From Phycisphaerales bacterium (GTDB lineage: Bacteria; Planctomycetota; Phycisphaerae; Phycisphaerales; UBA1924): DNA of 56,217 bases. Where the stretch lies: positions 1 to 56,217 of the forward strand of contig JAJDDM010000178.1 in assembly GCA_029260315.1 (NCBI GenBank), in the 5' to 3' direction. The notes below the pieces were generated by a model. It saw only the letters and a program-made list of their open reading frames with translations, had not been told where the DNA came from and did no database searches. Both the position numbers and the translations under genes were made by a program. This document shows, piece by piece, positions 33,138-41,974 of the stretch (positions are counted from its first letter, which is position 1; each line of letters starts with the position of its first letter).

Positions 33138-33878
33138 TCAATCCGACACATTGAGGTGGCCCACGAACGGCGGACGCCGTTGATTGCTATGCCGCGTCCT
33201 GTTCGAACGCGGCGGGGGTGCGTATCCGAGCGCCTGGTGCAGCCGCTGGCGATTGTAGAACACGTCGATGTACCTGAACACGCTCGTGCGGGCCTGCTCG
33301 ATGTTGGCCAGTCGCTCGTGAGCGATCCACTCGCTCTTCAGCGAGCCCATGAACCGCTCCATCGGCGCGTTGTCCCAGCAGTCCCCGCGCCGGCTCATGC
33401 TGCACGCGATGCCGTGCTCGCCCAGCAGGGCGCGGTACCGCTCGCTGGCGTACTGCACGCCCCGGTCGGAGTGGTGCAGCAGCCCCGAGCCCGGCCGACG
33501 CCAGCGGATCGCGCCGTCCAACGCTTCCAGCACCAGCGTCGTCTCCAGGCTGTCGCTCAGCGCCCAGCCCACGATCCGACGCCTCTGGGCCCGCGAGCGC
33601 AGGCCGAGCTCGCCCATGATCTTCGCCACGGTGTTGCGGCAGACCTCGACCCGGCGCACGGCCAGCTCCTGCGCGACCTTGCGGCTGCCGTAGATCCCGT
33701 GGCTGGCCGCGAACGCCTCGCGGACCTCGCCGGTGAGGGCCTCGCGTCGGCGCTGGCGAGCCGACGGCTTGCGCTTGAGCCAGTCGTAGAAGCCGCTGGG
33801 CGAGACGCCGAACACAGAGGCCATCAGCCGCACCGGGTATACCTCGCGGTAGGCCTTCATGACGCGGTAGAAGCTCAC
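33138..33878 (-). CDS. IS3-family transposase OrfB, internally deleted
   Basis: 246 residues. The HTH_21-like start is SGFYDWLKRKPSARQRRREAL...GIYGSRKV. The retroviral-integrase-type core follows. The second catalytic Asp (LLHHSDRGVQYAS) and the catalytic Glu 35 residues later (DNAPMERF) are intact. The segment that normally holds the first Asp (around D-I-T-Y and the following strands) is missing: LRSRAQRRR joins directly to IVGWALSDS. About 60 residues are lost in frame, so it should be inactive. The start is a GTG overlapping the orfA stop (GTGA) with GGAGGA just upstream, meaning coupled translation rather than an obvious slippery site. The stop codon lies 12 bp outside the left terminal repeat, in flanking DNA. 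Confidence 0.85.
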   Translation of the reverse strand: MSFYRVMKAYREVYPVRLMASVFGVSPSGFYDWLKRKPSARQRRREALTGEVREAFAASHGIYGSRKVAQELAVRRVEVCRNTVAKIMGELGLRSRAQRRRIVGWALSDSLETTLVLEALDGAIRWRRPGSGLLHHSDRGVQYASERYRALLGEHGIACSMSRRGDCWDNAPMERFMGSLKSEWIAHERLANIEQARTSVFRYIDVFYNRQRLHQALGYAPPPRSNRTRHSNQRRPPFVGHLNVSD

Positions 33879-34216
33879 GGGCGATCCTCCCGGGCGAAGA
33901 ACGCCGCCGCTTCTTTGAGAAGGTCGCGCTCCATGCGCAGCTTGCGGTTCTCGGCGCGGAGCTGCTCGAGCTCGTCGGCCTGCGACGCGTAGACGCGCTG
34001 GGCGGGCTGGGCATCGGCGTAGCGATCCAGCCAGGCGCCGATGGTCTGATGACACACTCCCACAGCCTTGGCCGCGGCCGTCTTGCTGTAGCCCTCCTTG
34101 GTCACCAGACGAACCGCCTCACGCTTGAACTCTTCGGAGTAATGACCCATCCCGGACTCCTTCCGCCGGCCAGTATGCCGGCTCCGTCCGGTGTCCGCCA
34201 TTCGTGGGCCACCTCA
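33152..34216 (-). mobile_element. IS3-family insertion sequence, internally deleted
   Basis: A 1065-bp element bounded by 28-bp inverted repeats (33152-33179 and 34189-34216) that start TGAGGTGGCCCACGAA and differ at two positions. It contains orfA and a deleted orfB on the minus strand. The element is about 180 bp shorter than a usual IS3 member, as expected from the orfB deletion. Bases flanking the two ends do not match, so no target duplication is visible. It sits between two inverted copies of a 3'-end repeat, in the space between converging genes. Confidence 0.88.
33875..34150 (-). CDS. IS3-family transposase OrfA
   Basis: 91 residues, HTH_Tnp_1 type: MGHYSEEFKREAVRLVTKEG, then the helix-turn-helix YSKTAAAKAVGVCHQTIGAWL, and a C-terminal leucine zipper ELEQLRAENRKLRMERDLL. 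It binds the terminal repeats with OrfB in intact elements. The ATG at 34150 follows GGAAGGAG by 6 nt; an in-frame extension to 34201 lies inside the terminal repeat and is unlikely. The stop overlaps the GTG of orfB. Confidence 0.9.
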   Translation of the reverse strand: MGHYSEEFKREAVRLVTKEGYSKTAAAKAVGVCHQTIGAWLDRYADAQPAQRVYASQADELEQLRAENRKLRMERDLLKEAAAFFAREDRP

Positions 34217-34224
34217 CCGCTCAG

Positions 34225-34312
34225 CTTCCAAAGAACTCTCCCTCCGTGTCACTCCGTGCAACTCCGTGGTGAGACTTTTCTCTCTGTGTCCTCTGTGCCC
34301 TCTTGTGGTGAG
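34225..34312 (-). repeat. Purine-rich 3'-end repeat, copy 2
   Basis: On the minus strand it reads CTCACCACAAGAGGGCACAGAG, then CCACGGAGTTGCACGGAG, starting a few bases after the uppS stop. It is an inverted copy of 33021-33120 across the insertion sequence. Confidence 0.7.
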
Positions 34313-34318
34313 ACTGCA

Positions 34319-35161
34319 TTACGAGGACTCGAGGCCGCCGAAGCGGCGGTTGCGGGAGGCGTAGTCGCGGATGGCGGTCAAGAGCTCGGCCTTGCCGAAC
34401 TCGGGCCAGAGGATCTCAGATATGTAAAACTCGGCGTAGGAGAGCTGCCAGAGGAGGTAGTTGCTGAGGCGGCGTTCGCCGGCGGTGCGGATGAGCAGGT
34501 CCGGATCGGGCAGGTCGGCGGTGTCGAGGTTTACTGAGATCGCGGCGTCGTCGATGGTGTCGGGGTCGATCTTGGCGTCGCGGGCGTCGGCGGCGATCTT
34601 GCGGACAGCGCGGACGATCTCGTCGCGCGAGCCGTAGTTGAGCGCGAGGCAGAGGGTTGGGCCGGTGCAGTGGCTGGTGGCGTCGATGACGCGGGCGATG
34701 GCCTCGCCGGCGGGGTCGGGCAGTTCCTGCCAGCGGCCGATCGCGCGCAGGCGGATGTTCTCGCGGATGAGTTCCTCGCGCTCGTTGTCGCAGTAGATGG
34801 CGCAGAGTTCCATGAGGGCGTCGATCTCGGCCTTGGGTCGTTTCCAGTTCTCGCTGGAGAAAGAGTAGAGGGTGAGGGCCTCGACGCCGAGGACGCCGCA
34901 GGTCTCGACGGTTTCGCGCACGGCGGCTGCGCCGTTGCGGTGGCCGAAGATGCGGGGGAAGCCTCGTTCGGTGGCCCACCTGCCGTTGCCGTCCATGATG
35001 ATGGCGATGTGGCGGGGGATGCGGACGGGGTCGATCTGGGGGAGCAGGCTCCTGGGGTCGGCGTTGGGGCTGATCCGGCGCATCCGCTCGAGGCGGGCGA
35101 GGCCCTCGGGCGAGATCGGCTGGGCGATTTGTTCGGAATGGCTCGGGCGGGTTGCGGACAA
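34319..35161 (-). CDS. uppS: Undecaprenyl diphosphate synthase (isoprenyl transferase)
   Basis: 280 residues, cis-prenyltransferase. It shows the pyrophosphate-binding start HIAIIMDGNGRWA, GHRNGAAAVRE, TLYSFSSENWKRP, ALNYGSRDEIVRA, and the late DLLIRTAGERRLSNYLLWQ followed by YAEFYISEILWPEF. It makes the C55 lipid carrier for cell-wall glycans at the cytosolic face of the membrane. The start is a TTG with AAAGG 6 nt upstream; the first ~45 residues are not conserved, so a shorter form is possible. purA lies 46 bp upstream on the same strand and may be co-transcribed. Confidence 0.93.
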   Translation of the reverse strand: MSATRPSHSEQIAQPISPEGLARLERMRRISPNADPRSLLPQIDPVRIPRHIAIIMDGNGRWATERGFPRIFGHRNGAAAVRETVETCGVLGVEALTLYSFSSENWKRPKAEIDALMELCAIYCDNEREELIRENIRLRAIGRWQELPDPAGEAIARVIDATSHCTGPTLCLALNYGSRDEIVRAVRKIAADARDAKIDPDTIDDAAISVNLDTADLPDPDLLIRTAGERRLSNYLLWQLSYAEFYISEILWPEFGKAELLTAIRDYASRNRRFGGLESS

Positions 35162-35206
35162 ATCTCGCCTTTCGGGCTCTGCTCAGACTGTGATTCGGCT
35201 TTTAGG

Positions 35207-36523
<1,317 letters not shown>

Positions 36524-36673
36524 TTACCGGGCGGAAGGTTAGGGGAGGCGCGCGTGGGTTTCCCTTGCCTGGGCGGGGGATTGAGTGTTTCGATCCGATA
36601 ATGGGCGATCGTCGTGGGTTGGGCTCTGGTTCGCTTGAGCCTCGGGCACGTTCGGGCCGATTGTTGATTTGCG

Positions 36674-36856
36674 ATGCCCGGACCCGAGACGATCAAGCTG
36701 AAGTGTCCGAACCTTCGATGCCGGAAGGTGCTGTCGGCGCCGACGACGGCTCGAGGACAGGTCGTGCGGTGCAAGCACTGCATGACGCATCTGCGGGTGC
36801 CCTTGCTGAGTGCGCAGGGTGAGCGGTCGTCGCAGCCGCCTCGCAAGAGCGCTTAG
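36674..36856 (+). CDS. Small zinc-ribbon protein
   Basis: 60 residues. Cys11-x4-Cys16 (CPNLRC) and Cys33-x2-Cys36 (CKHC) form a treble-clef or zinc-ribbon knuckle like those of short planctomycete and MJ0042-type zinc ribbons. The rest is basic and Ser/Pro-rich at the C-terminus. No catalytic feature is visible; it probably binds nucleic acid or a protein partner. It is a single gene divergent from purA with weak initiation signals. Confidence 0.65.
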   Translation: MPGPETIKLKCPNLRCRKVLSAPTTARGQVVRCKHCMTHLRVPLLSAQGERSSQPPRKSA

Positions 36857-36924
36857 CGGAGTCTCGGGCGCTGCGAGCGAGCGACATTGACGAAATCTTG
36901 AGCTGATACGGGCGCTGGTGCGCC

Positions 36925-36962
36925 TCAACCCGGGCCTTCGCGGGGCCTCAGGTCCGGCGTCC
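36925..36962. repeat. GC-rich repeat shared with 13756-13793
   Basis: Reads ACCCGGGCCTTCGC, then GCCTCAGG and CCGGCGTCCGG. It is intergenic, downstream of both the zinc-ribbon and cdsA genes, which converge here. Confidence 0.6.
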
Positions 36963-37011
36963 GGTCGTTCGTGTGGGCTTTGAGGTTGGTCGGCGCGAGA
37001 TCGAGGGCGCG

Positions 37012-37878
37012 TCAGATGATGAGGGCGAGCCAGGCGTAGGCGAAGGGGCCGACGAGCAGGGGGGAGTCGATGATGTCGAGGATGCCGCCGAAGCCGGGGA
37101 GGGACTGGCCCGAGTCCTTGGCGGCGGCGTCGCGTTTGTAGAGGCTGATAGCGAGGTCGCCTGCCTGGGCGACGAGGGCGATGATGAGCCCGGTCGGGAT
37201 GGCGAGCAGGAGCGGGGCGTCCTTGACGGGTTCGACGAGCGACCAGCCGGCGAGGGCGATCGCGATGGAGGCGAGGACGCCGCCGACGAGGCCCTCCCAG
37301 GTCTTCTTGGGGCTGAGCCAGGGGATGAGCTTGTGCTTGCCGATGGCCTTGCCGGTGAAGAACGCGCCGATATCACAGGCTTTGGTGGTGACGAGGATGA
37401 ATAGGAGAAGCCAGGCGGAGTGCTCCTGGCGGAGTGCGAGGAGGAAGCCGAGCATGACGCCGAGGTGGACGAAGGCGAGCATCGCGCCGGCGATGGCGGT
37501 CATTGCGCCGATGGGGTCGCGGGTGCGGCAGATGTCGAGTGCGGCGATGGCGAGGACGGCGACGGCGTAGCCCAGGGAGCCGGGGCCTTGGGCGCCCGCG
37601 CTGACCGCGGCCATGCCGGCGATCGTGGCGAGTGAGAGGATGGGGGTGTTGGTGCGGACGCCCTTGGCTCGCAGGAGGATCGCGAGTTCGCGGCTGGCGA
37701 GCACGCCGAGGAAGAGGGCAAGGGGCAGGAGGACCAGGCCCGGGGCGATGTTGCCCGAACGGGCGAGGAAGGCGGGGAGCCAATTGGGCGCGGGCTGGTC
37801 GGCGAGCCACTGGTCGAGCCAGAGCATGGCGACCAGGGCGGCGATGAGCACGGGGCCAAGGGAAAGTCGGGCACGCAC
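37012..37878 (-). CDS. cdsA: Phosphatidate cytidylyltransferase
   Basis: 288 residues and about eight membrane helices. It makes CDP-diacylglycerol from CTP and phosphatidate. The signature lies at the C-terminal side: SPKKTWEGLVGG, then GDLAISLYKRDAAAKDSG and LPGFGGILDIIDS with the metal-binding Asp pair. It is an inner-membrane enzyme. The start is a GTG. uppS and cdsA are often adjacent; here purA, a zinc-ribbon gene and ~500 bp lie between them. The exported-protein gene lies 33 bp upstream on the same strand, suggesting one transcript. Confidence 0.93.
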   Translation of the reverse strand: MRARLSLGPVLIAALVAMLWLDQWLADQPAPNWLPAFLARSGNIAPGLVLLPLALFLGVLASRELAILLRAKGVRTNTPILSLATIAGMAAVSAGAQGPGSLGYAVAVLAIAALDICRTRDPIGAMTAIAGAMLAFVHLGVMLGFLLALRQEHSAWLLLFILVTTKACDIGAFFTGKAIGKHKLIPWLSPKKTWEGLVGGVLASIAIALAGWSLVEPVKDAPLLLAIPTGLIIALVAQAGDLAISLYKRDAAAKDSGQSLPGFGGILDIIDSPLLVGPFAYAWLALII

Positions 37879-37911
37879 GGGGGCAAGGGTACCCCCGACT
37901 CTTCGTTGAGA

Positions 37912-39429
37912 TCAGTCGAGGGGCAGGCCCTTGCGTCGCCAGAGCTTGCTGAGGCGTTGGAGCGTGGTCGATTCCCAGACGCGATCGTCGGGCATGGCGG
38001 TGCGGATGACGGTGCCGTCCTCGCGGAGCAGGGTGACCTGGGGCGGGATCTCGTCGCGGAAGACGGTCTCGAGGCTGTAGACGCCGAGGCGGCCCTCGAT
38101 GGGTTTGAGCGTGTCCTCGCGCATGCGGACCTTCTGGTCGACGGTGCGGTAGGCGTAGAAGGCGTACTCGCCGGGCAGGCCGGCGGTGGCGAGCAGTTGG
38201 GGGAGGAGGATGGCGCTGATCTGGGAGATGTAGCCCTCGGTGGAGAAGATGGGACGGATCTCGGTGGGGGGGGTGGCGGGGCCTTCGATGTGGATCTTGA
38301 GGCTGGCGTCGTGGCGAGCTCCGATCTCGCGGAAGGTGGCGGTCTGGAAGTTGGCGCGTCGGGTCATGTTGATGCGCCAGGCCTCGGAGCGCCCGTCGAG
38401 GGACTGGAAGTAGAGCGCGGTGGTGTCGACGGGCTCTCGGTCCTGGGCGTTGGGGCCGACCTGCTGAAGGACGCGGACGTTCATCTGGAGGAGGTAGCCC
38501 TCGTCGCGTTCTGTCTGGTCGAAGGTGGCGGGGGGCTTGGTGGGGTCGAGCTCGCCTCGGACGCCCTTCCAGCAGCGGATCTGGCGGTAGCCGATCTCGA
38601 TGTCGGTGTCCTCGAGGCCGTCGGGGCCGGGCTCGTAGAGGCGTTCCCAGCGGTTGTGGTTGAGGGCGATGACGTGCTCGAAGGTGTCGCGGTCGATGGA
38701 GGCGAGGACCTCGATGCCGCGGGAGATGCGTTTGGCGCGATTGGCAATTTCGGCGTTGGCGTCGTTGAAGACTGAGGAGGCGATGATCATCTCGTAGGTG
38801 GCCTTGGCGACGCCGATTTCCGAGACGGGCGAGGAGAGCTCGAAGACGACGTATTCGGTCGGTGTCGTCTCGATGACGGTGTAGCCGAGGAATCGCTCCT
38901 GGGAGCCTGAGAACTGGGGGACCGAGACGTAGGCCCGTTCCGCGGGGAGATCGGCGACGATGAGGTTGGGCGTGCGCTGGACGGTGCGGACGCGGGTGTC
39001 GATGAGTTCTTCCTTTCGCTCCTTGGTCTGGGGGTCTTCGTAGGTGCGGACGACGCCGAACTGCTTGCGGAGGCGGTGGAGGAGGTCGTCGGTGAGTTGG
39101 GGGGCGCTGGCCTCGCCGGCGGTACTGACGAGGGATTGGATCGAGACGAACCAGTCGGCGTCGTTGGGGCGGATGGTGGCGCGGATGGCCGAGTCGGGGC
39201 TGCCGGCGTCGGCGACGCAGCCCTCGGGGAGCTGGACCTCCAGGCCGATGGCGGGCAGGTAGAGGGGTTCTTCCTGCATGATGATGCCGAGGGGTTGGGC
39301 GGCGGCGGGGGGGGCAACGGGGGTGAGGGCTGCGAGCGAGGCCGCGAGGGTTGCAAGCGCGGAGCGGGGGGGCCGGGAGATGTCCGGGTGGGTGGGCTCG
39401 GCTGAGAGGCGAGGGGGCGTTTGGGTCAT
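37912..39429 (-). CDS. Exported protein of unknown function
   Basis: 505 residues. The hydrophobic export signal is at residues ~22-45 (SALATLAASLAALTPVAPPAAA). After it the protein is soluble and mixed alpha/beta, with phrases such as GLEVQLPEGCVADAGSPDSA, DADWFVSIQSLVSTAG, RFLGYTVIETTPTEYVVFEL and a C-terminal YSLETVFRDEIPPQV. I recognise no domain or catalytic motif. The early part resembles PsbP/LpqN-like single-domain folds that sense or carry small molecules, but this is weak. The gene precedes cdsA with a 33-bp gap and is divergent from the S10 operon. Confidence 0.75.
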   Translation of the reverse strand: MTQTPPRLSAEPTHPDISRPPRSALATLAASLAALTPVAPPAAAQPLGIIMQEEPLYLPAIGLEVQLPEGCVADAGSPDSAIRATIRPNDADWFVSIQSLVSTAGEASAPQLTDDLLHRLRKQFGVVRTYEDPQTKERKEELIDTRVRTVQRTPNLIVADLPAERAYVSVPQFSGSQERFLGYTVIETTPTEYVVFELSSPVSEIGVAKATYEMIIASSVFNDANAEIANRAKRISRGIEVLASIDRDTFEHVIALNHNRWERLYEPGPDGLEDTDIEIGYRQIRCWKGVRGELDPTKPPATFDQTERDEGYLLQMNVRVLQQVGPNAQDREPVDTTALYFQSLDGRSEAWRINMTRRANFQTATFREIGARHDASLKIHIEGPATPPTEIRPIFSTEGYISQISAILLPQLLATAGLPGEYAFYAYRTVDQKVRMREDTLKPIEGRLGVYSLETVFRDEIPPQVTLLREDGTVIRTAMPDDRVWESTTLQRLSKLWRRKGLPLD

Positions 39430-39498
39430 GGCTGGCTCGCTGGGGCTGTTGGACTGGAAGTCTGGGAACTTTTCGTACGTTGGGGGGCATCGGATCGT

Positions 39499-39526
39499 TT
39501 GACTCCGACGTGGTTGGGTCTACGCT
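39499..39526 (+). promoter_or_regulatory. Putative promoter of the S10 superoperon
   Basis: -35 TTGACT (39499-39504), 16-nt spacer, -10 TACGCT (39521-39526). This leaves a leader of about 135 nt before rpsJ. A small hairpin (TGTCG-TG-CGACA) lies in that leader. Confidence 0.6.
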
Positions 39527-39669
39527 ACCGGGCTCGACTGGGGCCGCTATGGGAGGCGGTCCCGACCATTTGTCGTGCGACAGCAACCGGTTTGCCGCTT
39601 GGAGGCGATTTGAGCGGCGGTGGTCGATGTCGCGAGTGAAGTTCGGTGTCCGGCTTTCAGCGAGGCGTC

Positions 39670-39978
39670 ATGACAGGCGGAAAGATTCGCATCCGAATGG
39701 AAGCCTACGACCATGTCGCGCTGGACGCGTCGGCGAAGGAGATCGTCGATCATGCCAAACGCACGAACGCGAAGGTCGCGGGTCCGATCCCGCTGCCGAC
39801 GCGGATCGAGCGGTACACGGTGCTGCGGGGTCCGTTCATTGACAAGAAAAGCCGGGAGCAGTTCGAGATCCGCACGCACAAGCGGATTATCGACATTCTC
39901 GAGCCGAACGCTCGCACGGTCGAGGCGCTGAACCGCCTTGTCGTCCCGGCGGGCGTGTTCGTGAGGATCAAGGCTTAG
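39670..39978 (+). CDS. rpsJ: 30S ribosomal protein S10
   Basis: 102 residues, uS10, first gene of the superoperon. The conserved core reads [42 protein letters not shown] and [12 protein letters not shown]. It is a 30S head protein and, as NusE, an antitermination partner of NusB (family knowledge). The ATG at 39670 with GCGAGG upstream matches the family N-terminus; an upstream in-frame start would add eight unconserved residues. A T-run after a small GC stem lies just before rplC. Confidence 0.97.
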   Translation: MTGGKIRIRMEAYDHVALDASAKEIVDHAKRTNAKVAGPIPLPTRIERYTVLRGPFIDKKSREQFEIRTHKRIIDILEPNARTVEALNRLVVPAGVFVRIKA

Positions 39979-40033
39979 GTAAGCAATGGTCGGCCCCCTG
40001 GGGTCGGCCTTTTTCGTTGTTGGGATGGTTGCC

Positions 40034-40702
40034 ATGGGCGTCACACTGATGGGTCGGAAGCTGGGGATGACTCGCGTCTATGGCGAGGACAACGTCAGTG
40101 TGCCCGTCACGATCATCGAGATCGGGTCGAACGTCGTCACGCAGGTGCGCACGCCCGAGCGCGATGGCTACGCGGCGGTGCAACTCGGCTACGGAGACAT
40201 GAAGGCCCGCAACAGCACGATGCCGCAGATTGGTCACGACGCGGCGGCGGGGAGCGGCCCGAAGCGGCACCACCAGGAGTTCCGCGTGAGCGAGGACGAG
40301 ATCGGTGGCTACGAGCTCGGGCAGGAGCTGACCGTTGAGGCGCTGGGCGACGCGAAGTACGTCGACGTGATCGGCACGAGCAAGGGCAAGGGATTCCAGG
40401 GCGGCATGAAGCGCCACGGGTTCAAGGGCCAGCAGGCAACCCACGGCGTGGAGCGCAAGCACCGTTCGCCCGGTTCGATCGCGGGGCACTCTTCGAATCC
40501 CGGCAAGAGCGGTCGGATCAAGAAGGGCAAGAAGATGTCAGGCCAGATGGGCAACGCGCGGGTGACCGTGCGGAGCCTGGACGTGGTCCGTGTGGACAGC
40601 GAGCGCGGGCTGATGCTGGTCAAGGGGCCGGTGCCCGGGCACAACAAGGCGATGGTGATGATTCGGCCGTCGGTGCGGCTGTACAAGAGCAAGGGCGTGT
40701 GA
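40034..40702 (+). CDS. rplC: 50S ribosomal protein L3
   Basis: 222 residues, uL3. The N-terminus MGRKLGMTRVYGED is typical, though five residues precede it with the chosen ATG; the ATG at 40049 is an alternative. The long loop that reaches the peptidyl-transferase centre is visible as GSIAGHSSNPGKSGRIKKGKKMSG followed by GNARVT. An assembly-initiating large-subunit protein. It is followed by an unusually long spacer before rplD. Confidence 0.96.
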   Translation: MGVTLMGRKLGMTRVYGEDNVSVPVTIIEIGSNVVTQVRTPERDGYAAVQLGYGDMKARNSTMPQIGHDAAAGSGPKRHHQEFRVSEDEIGGYELGQELTVEALGDAKYVDVIGTSKGKGFQGGMKRHGFKGQQATHGVERKHRSPGSIAGHSSNPGKSGRIKKGKKMSGQMGNARVTVRSLDVVRVDSERGLMLVKGPVPGHNKAMVMIRPSVRLYKSKGV

Positions 40703-40978
40703 CGCCCTGGTGAATGGTTCAATGGCCCGCGGGTGAGCACAGAATCCCGCGGGACCCGGTGGGTCTGACAGGGAAACCGCCGGGGAAGGACAGATCGGGC
40801 CGCGAATGAGCGGCAGGACGGCCGAGTCGAATCTCAGCCGACCCGCGTCCCGCGAGTGTGCGGGATGGACCGGGGCCCAGCGGGGGCTCTGGCGAGAGGC
40901 GTCGGAGAGTGAGGCGAAGCACGCGAGTTTCCCGCGGCGTAGCGGGGAGCGAAGCTAGGCGTCGGTAGAGGATACGAA
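40703..40978 (+). ncRNA. Structured 276-nt spacer between rplC and rplD
   Basis: No open frame of protein character. Several hairpins line up: CCCGCGGG (40726-40733) with CCCGCGGG (40746-40753); GACCC-GGT-GGGTC (40753-40765); GGCCGAG with CTCAGCC (40820-40839, one mismatch); TCCCGC-GAGTGT-GCGGGA (40848-40865); and CCCGC with GCGGG (40931-40946). The CCCGC/GCGGG arms recur, so alternative pairings are possible. In other bacteria rplC and rplD are nearly contiguous, so a regulatory mRNA element, perhaps an L4-type autoregulatory leader displaced inside the operon, is plausible. Confidence 0.5.
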
Positions 40979-41674
40979 ATGGACGTACCCGTCTACAACA
41001 TGCAGGGCAAGGCGGTCGGCACGATGCCGATCGACGAGCAATCTCTGGGCGGCACGATCAACGCCGCGCTGATCAAACAGGCGTACGTTCGCTATCACGC
41101 GAACCAGCGCCAGGGATCGGCGAGGACCAAGAGCCGCAGCCAGATCGAGGGCTCGACCCGCAAGATTTATAAGCAGAAGGGCACCGGCAGGGCCCGTCAC
41201 GGGAATAAGAAGGCCAACCTCTTCAAGGGCGGCGGTCGCGCTCACGCGAAGACCAAGACCCGCGAGGATTACCGGTTGGACATGCCCAAGAAGATGCGCC
41301 GCCAGGCGAATCGCAACGCCCTTTTGAGCAAGATCCTCGATGACGAGATCCGGGTCGTCGATTCGCTGAGCTTCAGCGAGCCGAAGACCAAGGCGTTCGA
41401 GGCGATGCTTGGGTCGCTGAAGATCGATCGCAAGGCGCTGGTGGCGCTGTCGGCGGACGCCGAGAAGAGCCGCAACGCGAGGCTGAGCGGTCGCAACAGC
41501 ACCGAGGCGACGCTGTGTCGGGCGAGCGATCTGAACTGCTTCGACATGCTCAACCACCGGTACCTGGTGATCGAGAAGGACGAGCTGGAGGCGTGGCTGA
41601 GCGGGCCGAGCTCGCAGACTGACAAGCACGCGAAGGTCGATCCGATGGGCGCCGCGGCGAGGGAGGGTGCGTGA
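40979..41674 (+). CDS. rplD: 50S ribosomal protein L4
   Basis: 231 residues, uL4. The extended tunnel loop reads RQGSARTKSRSQIEGSTRKIYKQKGTGRARHGNKKANLFKGGG with the usual pattern. The C-terminal globular part ends DMLNHRYLVIEKDELEAWLSG, with about 25 extra residues after it. L4 lines the exit tunnel and in some bacteria represses its own operon. It overlaps the rplW start by one base. Confidence 0.96.
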   Translation: MDVPVYNMQGKAVGTMPIDEQSLGGTINAALIKQAYVRYHANQRQGSARTKSRSQIEGSTRKIYKQKGTGRARHGNKKANLFKGGGRAHAKTKTREDYRLDMPKKMRRQANRNALLSKILDDEIRVVDSLSFSEPKTKAFEAMLGSLKIDRKALVALSADAEKSRNARLSGRNSTEATLCRASDLNCFDMLNHRYLVIEKDELEAWLSGPSSQTDKHAKVDPMGAAAREGA

Positions 41675-41952
41675 TGCAGGACACCGTCGTCGTGAAGAAG
41701 GCGCTGCTGACCGAGAAGAGCACGCACCTGATCAACGAGTCGAACACGTACACGTTCGTGGTGGATCGGCGGGCCCGCAAGGACCAGATCAAGGGCGCGG
41801 TCGAGCGGCTGTACAACGTGAAGGTGGACGACGTGCGGACCATCACCCGCAAGGCCAAGGCGCGCCGCCTGCGTTACGGCTGGGTGGACATGGGCGAGCA
41901 CAAGAAGGCGATGGTGCGGCTCAGCGAGGGCAGCAGCATCGAGCTGTTCTAG
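41674..41952 (+). CDS. rplW: 50S ribosomal protein L23
   Basis: 92 residues, uL23 at the tunnel exit, docking site for trigger factor and SRP. Conserved KKALLTEKSTHL, NTYTFVVDRRARKDQIKGAVERLYNVKV and the basic hairpin KAKARRLRYG. The ATG at 41674 overlaps the rplD stop (TGATG); a GTG one codon before is also possible. Confidence 0.95.
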   Translation: MQDTVVVKKALLTEKSTHLINESNTYTFVVDRRARKDQIKGAVERLYNVKVDDVRTITRKAKARRLRYGWVDMGEHKKAMVRLSEGSSIELF

Positions 41953-41974
41953 TTTCTGTTAGACGGGAGGCGTT

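Noticed and set aside
33040-34315. A CRISPR array from the repeated CACGGAG and CACAGAG units
   Set aside because: The units are short and unevenly spaced, without regular spacers, and flank an insertion sequence as inverted copies.
39978-40020. A full terminator between rpsJ and rplC
   Set aside because: There is a T5 run, but the sequence before it is mainly a direct repeat of GGTCGGCC and forms only a weak stem; rplC follows at once and must be transcribed.
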